A stretch of DNA of 64,000 nt from VYFG01 sp965203365. Lineage in GTDB: Bacteria; Pseudomonadota; Gammaproteobacteria; Arenicellales; Poriferihabitantaceae. Location of the stretch: assembly GCA_965203365.1 (NCBI GenBank), contig OZ241878.1, positions 1,426,001 through 1,490,000 of the forward strand, in the 5' to 3' direction. The notes below the pieces were generated by a model. That model was given only the letters and a program-made list of their open reading frames with translations. It had not been told where the DNA came from and did no database searches. Positions 43,887 to 52,188 of the stretch are shown in pieces. The position numbers and the translations under genes were made by a program. Position 1 is the first letter of the stretch. Every line of letters starts with the position of its first letter.

Positions 43887-45224
43887 ATGTCAACCGGACG
43901 AAGGAATTGGAACAAGGTTGTCCTTGGGCTCGCCTTTGCAATTGGAAGTGCTGGAATCTGGTATCTCAAGGCGGAGGAATATACAAACCTGGTGATTATC
44001 GGGTTTCCGATTGTCATCTTGTCTGTCTATTGGGGGTTTGCGCTCATAGTCTGTGACGAACACACTTATGAGATTATCGGGGATAATTGTTACTACCTTG
44101 GCTTTGTTTTCACATTGACGAGCCTGGCAGTTACGCTGTACCTGCTTGACACCTCGCAAGATGAAGTGCTGCTGGGTGGGGTCATTTCCGGCTTCGGTGT
44201 GGCACTTTCCTCAACCATTGCCGGTATTGTGCTGCGGGTTCTGATGCAGAGAATGACCCCTGACATGGCCGAGCAGGAAAGCGAAGTACGCGTCGACCTC
44301 GAACAAGCCATCCGTGATTTTCGTACTCATCTCAGCATGGGCATCAACGAGATGAGCAGCTTCTCTGTAGAAACGAGCCAGATATTGACCGAACTTCGGG
44401 GGACAATTCAAAAGGCGTTGGAATACGATGCCGATGCACATAAACAGGCGACACAGGCGAGTATGACGGCTCTAAAGAAGTTCTATGGGGATACGGAGAA
44501 GGAAGTCACGGTTCATCGCACTACCCTGCAAAGGAGTCTGGAACACAACATGCACGCATATCAGGAGGCGATTGAAGAAGGGGTCAGTGCCTTTCGTGAA
44601 GAACTTAGGCGTGTGACCACCTCATTCACCGATTTGGATACTCATATTCGGGATGTACTGCAACGGAATGTCGATCATCAGATGCAGGGCCTGAAAAATG
44701 GAGCAGCCAGTTTGCATGAGATCATGGAAAACAGCATGCGAACATATCAGGAAGCGATTGAAGAAGGGGTCGACACTTTCCGTGAAACACTGAAAGGTAT
44801 TACCACAGTTCTCACCGATGCCGAGACCCATGCTCGAAATGTCCAACGGAGCGCCGATAACCAGCTACAGGTATTGTCGAGCGAAACTCGTGAACTGACC
44901 AAGGCACTATCCGGTCTGATCGATAAACTCGCCACTGTCGATGATGGCATTGTAACGAAGCTCGAGCCTGCTGTCATGCGCATGAGTGAAGGAGCAACCA
45001 GCATTTCTGCCGAACTTGAAGCCTCATCCGGGAAGCTGAAATCGGCGGCAGAACGTTTCAAGGCCGCGGCGGAACGTACCGTTGCAGCTGATATGCAAGC
45101 CAACATCTCGAATGCAGCAGAAAAGCTGGCCACGGCGACCGATAGGCTTGGCGAACTGGCGGATAGAATGGCAAATCCCCGACCAAAAAAATTCCTGGGT
45201 ATTTTCCCCACTCGTGGCCGCTAG
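43887..45224 (+). CDS. MotA/TolQ/ExbB-like membrane protein with long coiled-coil tail (cassette gene 3, ZorA-like)
   Basis: A 445-residue protein. Four helices are predicted at about 10-27, 33-55, 68-87 and 94-119. The last two (LGFVFTLTSLAVTLYLL and GGVISGFGVALSSTIAGIVL) carry the small/polar residues seen in helices 3 and 4 of MotA/TolQ/ExbB proteins, where they line the ion path. Residues about 120-430 are a continuous coiled coil, including a 62-residue tandem repeat (AYQEAIEEGV... then TYQEAIEEGV...). A tail of this kind is the hallmark of ZorA in Zorya systems. The C-terminus is basic (RPKKFLGIFPTRGR). The start is the ATG at 43887, 31 bases after gene 2; longer in-frame starts lie inside gene 2. 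Confidence 0.75.
   Translation: MSTGRRNWNKVVLGLAFAIGSAGIWYLKAEEYTNLVIIGFPIVILSVYWGFALIVCDEHTYEIIGDNCYYLGFVFTLTSLAVTLYLLDTSQDEVLLGGVISGFGVALSSTIAGIVLRVLMQRMTPDMAEQESEVRVDLEQAIRDFRTHLSMGINEMSSFSVETSQILTELRGTIQKALEYDADAHKQATQASMTALKKFYGDTEKEVTVHRTTLQRSLEHNMHAYQEAIEEGVSAFREELRRVTTSFTDLDTHIRDVLQRNVDHQMQGLKNGAASLHEIMENSMRTYQEAIEEGVDTFRETLKGITTVLTDAETHARNVQRSADNQLQVLSSETRELTKALSGLIDKLATVDDGIVTKLEPAVMRMSEGATSISAELEASSGKLKSAAERFKAAAERTVAADMQANISNAAEKLATATDRLGELADRMANPRPKKFLGIFPTRGR
44557..44790 (+). repeat. 186-bp-period direct repeat in cassette gene 3
   Basis: Nearly identical stretches begin at 44557 (CATATCAGGAGGCGATTGAA) and 44743 (CATATCAGGAAGCGATTGAA), 186 bases apart, giving a 62-residue period in the coiled-coil tail. 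The high DNA identity implies a fairly recent duplication, in frame. Confidence 0.75.
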
Positions 45225-45301
45225 GTATAACTGGGAGCAGGAACATACGCAGATACTTTCCAGATACGACTTCCGGTAGCCACTACCGCCGGGGAACGAT
45301 C

Positions 45302-47071
45302 ATGGGCCTCACTGTCGCTGAGGCATTCATGCTCATCGCGTTCGTAATATTGCTGCTGCTGCTCTTCTGGCGCCATCAGGTTCACGATGAAGTTGAACGG
45401 GCATCAAAACTGTCTCGAGACGAGTGGGAGATGTTGGAAAGGGGTGCCAAGTTGGTACTGCCGCAGCGGCTTGAGGAATTGAGAGAAATGGCCGCGTTGG
45501 TGAATGATCCTCTACGGCGCACTCTCGCGGAATCGTTAGTGTCACTGGAGCCAGAGGCGGTGAGCAAACTGATACGACTTGCGAAGGACCCGAATACGTT
45601 CTCATCGGACCTCGTGCAGTTGCCAATGGAACAGTTCGAGGAATTGAAGAAACAGACTGAACGGGCGGCACAATTCTCATCGCAGGAATGGAACCTGATT
45701 GAACAGGGCGCCCAGTTGGTGTCGGAAGAACATCTAGCAGAACTGCAGGACCGCGCCCAGTTGCTGGAAGACCCGGAGCAGCGTACGCTGGCGGAAACAG
45801 CGGCGACTTTGGAACCAGACGAGTTGAGAAAGCTGACAGACCTAGCACGTACCCCAGAGCTGATGGCTGTAGCGGCTGAGCTGTCTGCAGGCGCAGTTCC
45901 GGTACCGCAGATGCGGTTGGCGATGTTGGAGAAACATGAGCAATGGATTGTGGAGAACAAGGATGAAATTGATCAGGCGTTGGATTTCCGCAGGGCGATT
46001 GATCCGGAAGGAGAGGACAACAACGAGGTGTTGATGGCACGTATCGAACACCTGCTGGCGAAAGAGGCTGCCTTTGATGGCCGGCTCGCCGAAGATGCAG
46101 CAGAGCGCCGAAAATTCATCGACAATCTGCAACGAGAGCTTGCAGTGGATGTGAAGAAGGCAGGCGGACAGATCGACCCGTTCGGCCGGGTGATTTTTCC
46201 TCAAAACGTGGTCTTCCCGGCTGGTAGTGAAACCATTCCGCCGGACTTCATGGCGGTACTGGACGAAATTTGCCCCCGTTGGTTGGCCGAACTCAAAAAA
46301 TCGACGGTCCGATTCGACATTGATGAAATCCGTATTGAAGGCCACTCCTCGAAGGAATGGGGTAGTGCAAGGACGTTACGGGAGGCATGGGTGAAGAACC
46401 TTGCTCTGTCGCAAAGTCGCGCACAGTCGGTGCTGAAGTATTGCCTAGACCATGTGGCTGATACGCCGCTCGGCGTGTGGGTGCGCAGCAAGATGACTGC
46501 GGTCGGTTACTCATCTTCCAGGTCTCTGGTGGTGAATGGAAAGGAAGATACGGCCGCATCGCGTCGGGTCGTGCTGGGACATGAATTCAGTCGCGAAAGG
46601 TTGATCGCCGATCTCGGGAAAGCCGGGCAGAATGAAGGCGGTACCGGCGCAATCAATCGAGTCAGCGGAAAAGCGCAGGTGATCCATGCCGATACCATCA
46701 GGGTCGAAGGGACTGCGAAACCGATCCGGCTTGACGGAATCATGGCGCCCCAAGCACCATGCATCGGGTTGGGCGGTCGTCAGTGGGATTGCGGTCAGCA
46801 AGCCATTTTCGTATTGAAAAATCACATTGCTGACCGCAGTGTGATCTGTGAGGACCTGCGCCCCGGCCTGATGCGACTCCGGGGCATATGTCGAGTCGAA
46901 GGCGAAGAAATCGAGTTAAACCTCTGGTTGTTGGAAACCGGATGGGCTTCTGCATCCGTCAGGTCGACAAAGGTCTATCTCGACCGGGAAGCGGCCGCTC
47001 GTCGGGCTCGGCGCGGCATCTGGTCCGATGGTGTCCCGGAGCCTTCTTGGAATGATGCATTAGCCCGATAA
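45302..47071 (+). CDS. OmpA-domain protein with N-terminal helix, internal repeats and nuclease-like C-terminus (cassette gene 4, ZorB-like fusion)
   Basis: A 589-residue protein with one N-terminal helix (residues 5-23, VAEAFMLIAFVILLLLLFW), whose Glu7 sits where MotB/ZorB carry the ion-binding acid. Two repeats of about 60 residues follow at 37-97 and 125-185, each with EW...LVxxxxLxEL and RTLAE.xxxLEPxE patterns. Residues 291-428 form an OmpA-like peptidoglycan-binding domain: IRIEGHSS, NLALSQSRAQSVLKY and GYSSSRSLVVN with SRRV. Residues 455-585 resemble a staphylococcal-nuclease (TNase) fold, with VIHADTIRV, PIRLDGIMAP and a RLRGICRVEG segment, but with Met in place of catalytic Asp40 and Gln in place of Glu43. 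Because the OmpA domain is periplasmic, the nuclease-like domain should be too. Confidence 0.78.
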   Translation: MGLTVAEAFMLIAFVILLLLLFWRHQVHDEVERASKLSRDEWEMLERGAKLVLPQRLEELREMAALVNDPLRRTLAESLVSLEPEAVSKLIRLAKDPNTFSSDLVQLPMEQFEELKKQTERAAQFSSQEWNLIEQGAQLVSEEHLAELQDRAQLLEDPEQRTLAETAATLEPDELRKLTDLARTPELMAVAAELSAGAVPVPQMRLAMLEKHEQWIVENKDEIDQALDFRRAIDPEGEDNNEVLMARIEHLLAKEAAFDGRLAEDAAERRKFIDNLQRELAVDVKKAGGQIDPFGRVIFPQNVVFPAGSETIPPDFMAVLDEICPRWLAELKKSTVRFDIDEIRIEGHSSKEWGSARTLREAWVKNLALSQSRAQSVLKYCLDHVADTPLGVWVRSKMTAVGYSSSRSLVVNGKEDTAASRRVVLGHEFSRERLIADLGKAGQNEGGTGAINRVSGKAQVIHADTIRVEGTAKPIRLDGIMAPQAPCIGLGGRQWDCGQQAIFVLKNHIADRSVICEDLRPGLMRLRGICRVEGEEIELNLWLLETGWASASVRSTKVYLDREAAARRARRGIWSDGVPEPSWNDALAR

Positions 47072-47228
47072 TGAAGAGGGAGCACCCGACACGAGACCTT
47101 TGTTGTCCACGAGGAAACGTCCGTTCCAATCCTTCATCTTTCGACCTTTGAACACCCTGCCTGCATCAGCATGGCACATCACAATATTTTGCTTAATAGT
47201 TTAATTCCGATTTTTTCCTTGTCGAACC

Positions 47229-48203
47229 ATGCCTGACTCGAAGCATACCAAACTGATCATCTTGGGATCCGGTCCCGCCGGGTATACTGCCGCAGTCTAT
47301 GCGGCCCGAGCCAACCTGCAGCCGGTACTGATCACCGGCATGGAGCCGGGGGGGCAACTGACCACCACCACGGATGTGGATAACTGGCCCGGCGATGTCG
47401 AGGGATTACAAGGTCCCGACCTGATGGTTCGGATGCAACAACATGCAGAACGCTTCAACACTGATATCATTTTTGATCATATTCATACCGCACACCTCAC
47501 CGATATCCCACTGCAACTGACGGGTGACAATGGCGTCTATACCTGTGATGCATTGATTATCGCCACCGGTGCGTCGGCCAAGTATCTGGGCCTACCCTCT
47601 GAGGAAGCGTTCAGGGGTAAGGGAGTCTCGGCCTGCGCCACCTGCGATGGATTCTTTTATCGGGGCCAAGATGTCTCGGTCATCGGTGGCGGCAATACCG
47701 CTGTCGAAGAAGCACTCTATCTTTCCAATCTGGCGAAGAAGGTTACCTTGGTGCACCGCCGGGATGAACTGCGGGCCGAGGCCATTTTGATCGACCATCT
47801 GATGGCCAGGACTGTCGCCAATGGTGGCAATATCGCCATCGAATGGGATAGTGAACTGAAAGAAGTCCTGGGAGATGACAAGGGTGTGACTGGCATGCGG
47901 ATTTGGAACAAGAAGACCCGGGAGGAGCGGAACATTGACCTGATGGGCGTATTCATTGCCATCGGTCACACCCCGAACACCTCACTGTTCCAAGGTCAAT
48001 TGAGCATGGTGGGTGATTATCTGGTCACCAAGGGAGGAGTGGACGGAAATGCCACGGCCACCAGCTTACCAGGAGTTTTTGCCGCTGGAGATGTCATGGA
48101 CCATGTTTACCGTCAGGCGGTGACATCGGCAGGTACTGGGTGCATGGCGGCATTGGATGCCGAACGCTACCTGAAAACCCGCAAACGAGACCCCGGCAAC
48201 TGA
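47229..48203 (+). CDS. trxB: Thioredoxin reductase
   Basis: A 324-residue FAD/NADPH enzyme that keeps thioredoxin reduced. The FAD loop LGSGPAGYTAAVYAAR comes first, the redox pair is in ACATCDGFFYRG, the NADPH loop is VIGGGNTAVEEALYLS, and VFAAGDVMDHVYRQAVTSAG closes the FAD site. The ATG at 47229 gives the usual short N-terminus before the first strand (KLIILGSG). It begins about 157 bases after the four-gene cassette. An Smr-domain gene follows closely at 10 bases, so they are cotranscribed. Confidence 0.97.
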   Translation: MPDSKHTKLIILGSGPAGYTAAVYAARANLQPVLITGMEPGGQLTTTTDVDNWPGDVEGLQGPDLMVRMQQHAERFNTDIIFDHIHTAHLTDIPLQLTGDNGVYTCDALIIATGASAKYLGLPSEEAFRGKGVSACATCDGFFYRGQDVSVIGGGNTAVEEALYLSNLAKKVTLVHRRDELRAEAILIDHLMARTVANGGNIAIEWDSELKEVLGDDKGVTGMRIWNKKTREERNIDLMGVFIAIGHTPNTSLFQGQLSMVGDYLVTKGGVDGNATATSLPGVFAAGDVMDHVYRQAVTSAGTGCMAALDAERYLKTRKRDPGN

Positions 48204-48213
48204 CGATTATTGC

Positions 48214-48765
48214 ATGTCCAACCCCAACGACCCCAAGGAGGACGCTGGCCTTTTCCGACGCACCATGGAACGATGGGGTGTGTCAAAAAGCAGCTATCCC
48301 CATAACCATGGTAGGAAAACGGAATGGAATAAGAACCGCCCCATCAATACATCATCCGGCACAAATCCGCATGTCACATCCACCAAGCCAGTAACCTTGG
48401 ATCGGACCGGTTTGGATCAACCGGTGCTGTTCGTCCGAGCTGGCATCACGAAGGCGAAGGTCAAGCAATTACGACGAGGGCGGCTGCCGGTCGAGGAAAC
48501 CATGGATCTACATGGCATGCGCCGTAGTGAAGCCGAAGCCGCTCTGGAATGCTTTATCGGCGATTGTCTGGAAGACGGCCTGCAGACGGTCCTTTTGGTA
48601 CACGGCAAGGGTCGCAGGTCGGAAGTGAAGGACGGTGTCCTGAAACCACTGACCATCCAATGGCTGAAGCAACAACCCGACATTCTCGCTTTTTGTGAGG
48701 CTCAACCCCGTGACGGCGGCCGTGGGGCCTTGTACGTCATGCTATCGTCCCGAAGCCCATCATAA
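48214..48765 (+). CDS. Smr-domain protein
   Basis: A 183-residue protein. The C-terminal Smr domain (about 95-180) has the conserved MDLHGMRRSEAEAALECFI and LLVHGKGRRS loops, the HGKG motif being the proposed nuclease/nucleic-acid site. The N-terminal 90 residues are basic and variable. It matches the small YfcN/SmrB-like proteins of gammaproteobacteria. In E. coli, SmrB cuts mRNA between collided ribosomes; whether this protein does the same is unknown. It probably shares a transcript with trxB. Confidence 0.88.
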   Translation: MSNPNDPKEDAGLFRRTMERWGVSKSSYPHNHGRKTEWNKNRPINTSSGTNPHVTSTKPVTLDRTGLDQPVLFVRAGITKAKVKQLRRGRLPVEETMDLHGMRRSEAEAALECFIGDCLEDGLQTVLLVHGKGRRSEVKDGVLKPLTIQWLKQQPDILAFCEAQPRDGGRGALYVMLSSRSPS

Positions 48766-49056
48766 TGTACCCCTCGCAGGTGGCTCACCAACAAAGACAG
48801 CCTGACGACTGCGTGACGAAAAGGACTCGACTCAGAACCTGCTCCATGACGATGCAACCCCCTAAAAGCATACCCGTAATCTATAGGTGGGCCAACGAGG
48901 TCAAGAGGTGAATGGCGGAAGCCCTCCTGTCGGCTGTCGGACAATACACAGTCGGTACGGGCTCTCTTGGTACCCTGCCGTCGACGGGCAATCGAACGGG
49001 CCGGGGTGCGAGACCAAGGGGCGCCATGGATGCCGCTCGAGACATCCCGCCTTCAT

Positions 49057-50628
49057 TCAGGCCCGCTCCACCCGCCAGGCCGCCAACTGGTGCTGCTCCC
49101 GATCAAACACCAGCGCCAGCCGGTGAATCACCTGTCCCGGCGTCCGGTACTTGTCCGCATAGCCCTTCTCCCGCATCTGCCCCATCGCTTCGTTGAGCCG
49201 CTTTGCCACGTCCGCTTCATTCTGGGCCACCTTGCATTCGAACACGAAGACTTGGCCCGGACGGACCAATACCAGGTCCGACCGACCCCAACGCGTCGAT
49301 TCCTCCGCCCGAATGTCGAAATCCTCGGTGAAAAACCCCGCATACAGCAAGGTGGCATAGAACCCCTCATGGGGAGGCGAGGCCCGCTCCTGCCACTGGT
49401 AGGGAATGCCGGCAAAGAGGGCTTTCAGTGCCTGGGTGAACCCCTCGAAATCCTGCGCCTCCAGTTGTTCAACCCACTGTCGGCCGGGTGCCGAGTGTTT
49501 CCTCCCCTCCCCACTCACCGCCGTCAGCAGTTCCTCGTTCAGGGCCAGCCGGACCTCGTGATTGGGATAGTCCAGGGTGTAGATCAGGCGAGAGCCCCGG
49601 ACTTTTTCCTTGACCAAGGTCAGATACCCACACTGGAACAGCAGGGCGTTGACATGAATCCGGTCGGGCTCGAAATGAGACAACGCCTGGTGGGGCAGTT
49701 CCAGATGAGACAACTCCAGGGTCGAGATGGTGCCTTGGGCCAGCTGGCGATACAGATAGTGGGGCGTGCCGGTCTGGTACCAGTAAGGCAGGAACTCCCG
49801 GTTCTGAAAGTACAGCAGGATGTCGAACGGGTTGTAGACTGTCGTCTCACCGCGCCAACGGTAGCCATTGTACCAGCGGCGAATCCGGGCCCGGTCTTTG
49901 GCGGACACGCCCTCGAGTTCCGGCGCGAACACCGTCTCCAGGTCGGTCTCGGTATAGCCGCAGATGGTGGCATAGCGCGGCATCAGACTGAGATCATTGA
50001 GACTGTTGAGTCCCGAGAACCCACTGACCCGCGAATACATGCTGATGCCGGTGACGAACACGAAGCGCAGCCAGCGGGCGCAGCCCTTGAGGATGCCGTA
50101 CAGACCGCGCAGGATCGTCCGGTGGACCTCGACCAGTTCGGAGTCGTCCAGCCCATCCAGGATCGGCTTGTCGTATTCGTCCACCAGCACCACCACCTGC
50201 TGCCCCGTCTTGTCGGCCAGCCGGCGAATCAGGGTCTGCAATCGGTCCGGGGTGGCCTGATCCCACGATGGGGGGGGCAGGCCGGCTGCCTCTTCATGGG
50301 CGGCCAACTGGGTCCGGATGCTGCTGTGCAGGGTGTCCGGGTGGTGGTATTCGGCATCGAAGCTCAGCCGCACCACGGGATGGGTCGTCTCCCAGTCCCA
50401 GCGTTGGTGAATATGTAGGCCTCGGAACAACTCCTCGCTACCTCCGAACAGTTCCTGCAGGGTATCGACCAGCAGGGTCTTGCCGAAGCGACGCGGGCGG
50501 GACAGGAACCAGTAGCGTCCGGCCTGGGTCAGCTGCTGGAGGTGGGCGGTCTTGTCCACATAGTAGCAACCCGAAGTCCGGAGATTCCGGAAGGAGGAAT
50601 CCCCGATCGGCAGTTGCAGTCGGTTCAT
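49057..50628 (-). CDS. AAA-ATPase-like protein with PD-(D/E)XK nuclease domain (DUF1703), copy 2
   Basis: A 523-residue paralogue of the gene at 20124-21698, in the opposite orientation. The N-terminal ATPase region is nearly identical to copy 1 (P-loop SRPRRFGKTLLVDTL, VVVLVDEYDKP), while residues about 330-470 diverge clearly (for example ETISKRRQTL in copy 1 and SGEGRKHSAPG here). The nuclease motif GRSDLVL...QVFVFECKVAQ is intact. The ATG at 50628 (MNRLQLPIGDSS) aligns with copy 1 and has the same upstream block. It lies between the Smr gene and a cytochrome c gene and has no evident partner. The role of the family is unknown. Confidence 0.88.
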   Translation of the reverse strand: MNRLQLPIGDSSFRNLRTSGCYYVDKTAHLQQLTQAGRYWFLSRPRRFGKTLLVDTLQELFGGSEELFRGLHIHQRWDWETTHPVVRLSFDAEYHHPDTLHSSIRTQLAAHEEAAGLPPPSWDQATPDRLQTLIRRLADKTGQQVVVLVDEYDKPILDGLDDSELVEVHRTILRGLYGILKGCARWLRFVFVTGISMYSRVSGFSGLNSLNDLSLMPRYATICGYTETDLETVFAPELEGVSAKDRARIRRWYNGYRWRGETTVYNPFDILLYFQNREFLPYWYQTGTPHYLYRQLAQGTISTLELSHLELPHQALSHFEPDRIHVNALLFQCGYLTLVKEKVRGSRLIYTLDYPNHEVRLALNEELLTAVSGEGRKHSAPGRQWVEQLEAQDFEGFTQALKALFAGIPYQWQERASPPHEGFYATLLYAGFFTEDFDIRAEESTRWGRSDLVLVRPGQVFVFECKVAQNEADVAKRLNEAMGQMREKGYADKYRTPGQVIHRLALVFDREQHQLAAWRVERA

Positions 50629-50690
50629 GATCAGTTGGTCTTGGCAGGATGGTTTTCCATCATAGCATGTCCAGACCATCCGTCATGGAT
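50629..50690 (-). repeat. Upstream block shared with the first AAA-ATPase copy
   Basis: On the minus strand it carries the same order of GGATGGTCTGG, CATGCTATGATGG and the GATGG-AAAA-CCATC hairpin as the block before copy 1. This makes the whole unit (leader plus gene) an inverted repeat pair about 28 kb apart. Confidence 0.7.
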
Positions 50691-50793
50691 CGGGAAGACG
50701 ATTGTGGGGACTCCTAATTCTCCACACCCGTTGGGGTCACGATTTAGGGGGACAACGCATTGCAAGGAGCGAGTGATCAGACTCCTCCTTGTG

Positions 50794-51108
50794 TTACAAA
50801 GAAAGAATCCACTCGACCAGAGTCTTCGCATCCTCATCATTGACATGCGGGTTGGGCGGCATGGGAATTTTGCCCCAAACGCCTACACCACCGTGTTTTA
50901 TCTTTTCCGCCAAATTGTCCACTGCCGCCGCATCACCCTTATACTTGGCGGCGATATCCTGAAACGCTGGACCCACTAGCTGAACATCCATCTTGTGGCA
51001 AGCGAGGCAGTTCTTAAGTCGAGCCAGTTCCTCACTGGCACCTGCCGTGGAAGGGGCAATCAGCACTAAGGCCATGAACATGGTTGACCAAAAAGTCTTT
51101 AGTTTCAT
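50794..51108 (-). CDS. Periplasmic c-type cytochrome (class I, c551-like)
   Basis: A 104-residue cytochrome. A Sec signal (STMFMALVLIAPSTAGA) leaves about 80 residues. Heme binds at CLACH, with the axial Met in GKIPMPPNPHV, and the C-terminal helix (DEDAKTLVEWILSL) is typical of cytochrome c551/c552. It would carry single electrons in the periplasm, for example to a terminal oxidase. It stands alone, divergent in orientation from alkB's neighbours, with no linked oxidoreductase gene. Confidence 0.93.
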   Translation of the reverse strand: MKLKTFWSTMFMALVLIAPSTAGASEELARLKNCLACHKMDVQLVGPAFQDIAAKYKGDAAAVDNLAEKIKHGGVGVWGKIPMPPNPHVNDEDAKTLVEWILSL

Positions 51109-51531
51109 TGATCGAGTCCTATATCTTGATGATTGAGAAAAATTAATCCGTTTCGTCCAAGCATACGGCTAAACTGACATTCTAGGTTAAGCAAAGAACC
51201 CTGTCCAAAATGTCGTCATGGCATATTATGCATCCGACCGGCATGTTGACAAGTGGCGGCCGAAGACCATAGCAAATCATCAGCCCCCAGTTGTTTGCAT
51301 CAGAACATCCCACCGAATCCACGGGGGGGAGATGCCCAAGTGTTCATGATCTCGTCAACGGCCACGGGTCACAGGATGAAGTCCGTTTCGTTAAGACTGG
51401 TCGCGAGCGTGTTCTCCAGCGTAATGCTGCTGTCTTCGCCATATTTGATCACCGTGTGGGCCCCTCCTGGTAAATTTCCAATGCCGACCAAGTGACTCTC
51501 CGGATCTCGATCCGATCACCGTTCGTTCCGG
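51109..51531. other. Intergenic stretch, no gene seen
   Basis: It lies between the cytochrome c start and the end of the sulfatase remnant, and presumably holds the cytochrome promoter. No credible open frame, RNA or strong hairpin was found. Confidence 0.4.
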
Positions 51532-52166
51532 TCAGTTACCAACAAGATAAGACCACTGGCAACTGGATTCCAACGCACTATTCAACCCGTCATAGAAGTC
51601 CCAGGACCCTGCAAAAAAGTCTTTTTTCTTCATCTTGTACCTCGTCGCAGTGATGCCTTCTCGGGAAAAAGACTGGGAATCGAAATGGGCGGCGAGTGTG
51701 CCCCTCACCCCCCGTCCTTCGGCCAAAGCACCCACCATTGACCGCGCAGGAGAACCGACGGATAGCCCCCTGACCCCCCAGCCGGTCCAGCAGAATGGGA
51801 TGCTATCAGACTTCCCCAGCATTTGCACCCAATGAAAACCATTCGTCTCTTGGCCAAAGTAGTGCAACTTGCCGATGGACTCCAGCCAAATATCCTGATG
51901 GTTGCCACCCATGCCCCCAACCTCTGGGAGGCCCATGATTGGCTTGTGCGTTCGACCAGCAACGAGTCCGGTGGACAGACTGACCATCGTCAGCGAAGCT
52001 CTGGCCGGCAAACAGATGAGGGGGGTGTAGATACCTGATTGAACCGGGTCCCCCGATTCGCCAACTGGCCCAGATGAGGCGTTTGAACCAGTGGATGCCC
52101 CGCACAACCCATCGCATCACGGCGATGCGCGGCACTGGAAAGAATCAATCCGTTGTCAGGAAGTCT
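51532..52166 (-). pseudogene. Truncated, frameshifted sulfatase (alkaline-phosphatase superfamily) remnant
   Basis: The N-terminus reads DAMGCAGHPLVQTPHLGQL and ANRGTRFNQVSTPP in one frame. It continues as LICLPARASLTMVSLSTGL, where the sulfatase CxPxRA site (cysteine that becomes formylglycine) is intact, but in a neighbouring frame. Adding one C to the run of six at 52020-52025 (minus-strand CCCCCC) joins them. The later IGKLHYFGQETNGFH matches the sulfatase GKxH motif. The frame ends near residue 210, less than half the usual 450-550, so the C-terminal part is lost. It is a decayed enzyme, not a functional one. Confidence 0.7.
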
Positions 52167-52188
52167 TGACCCCTTGCACGATCGTCGG

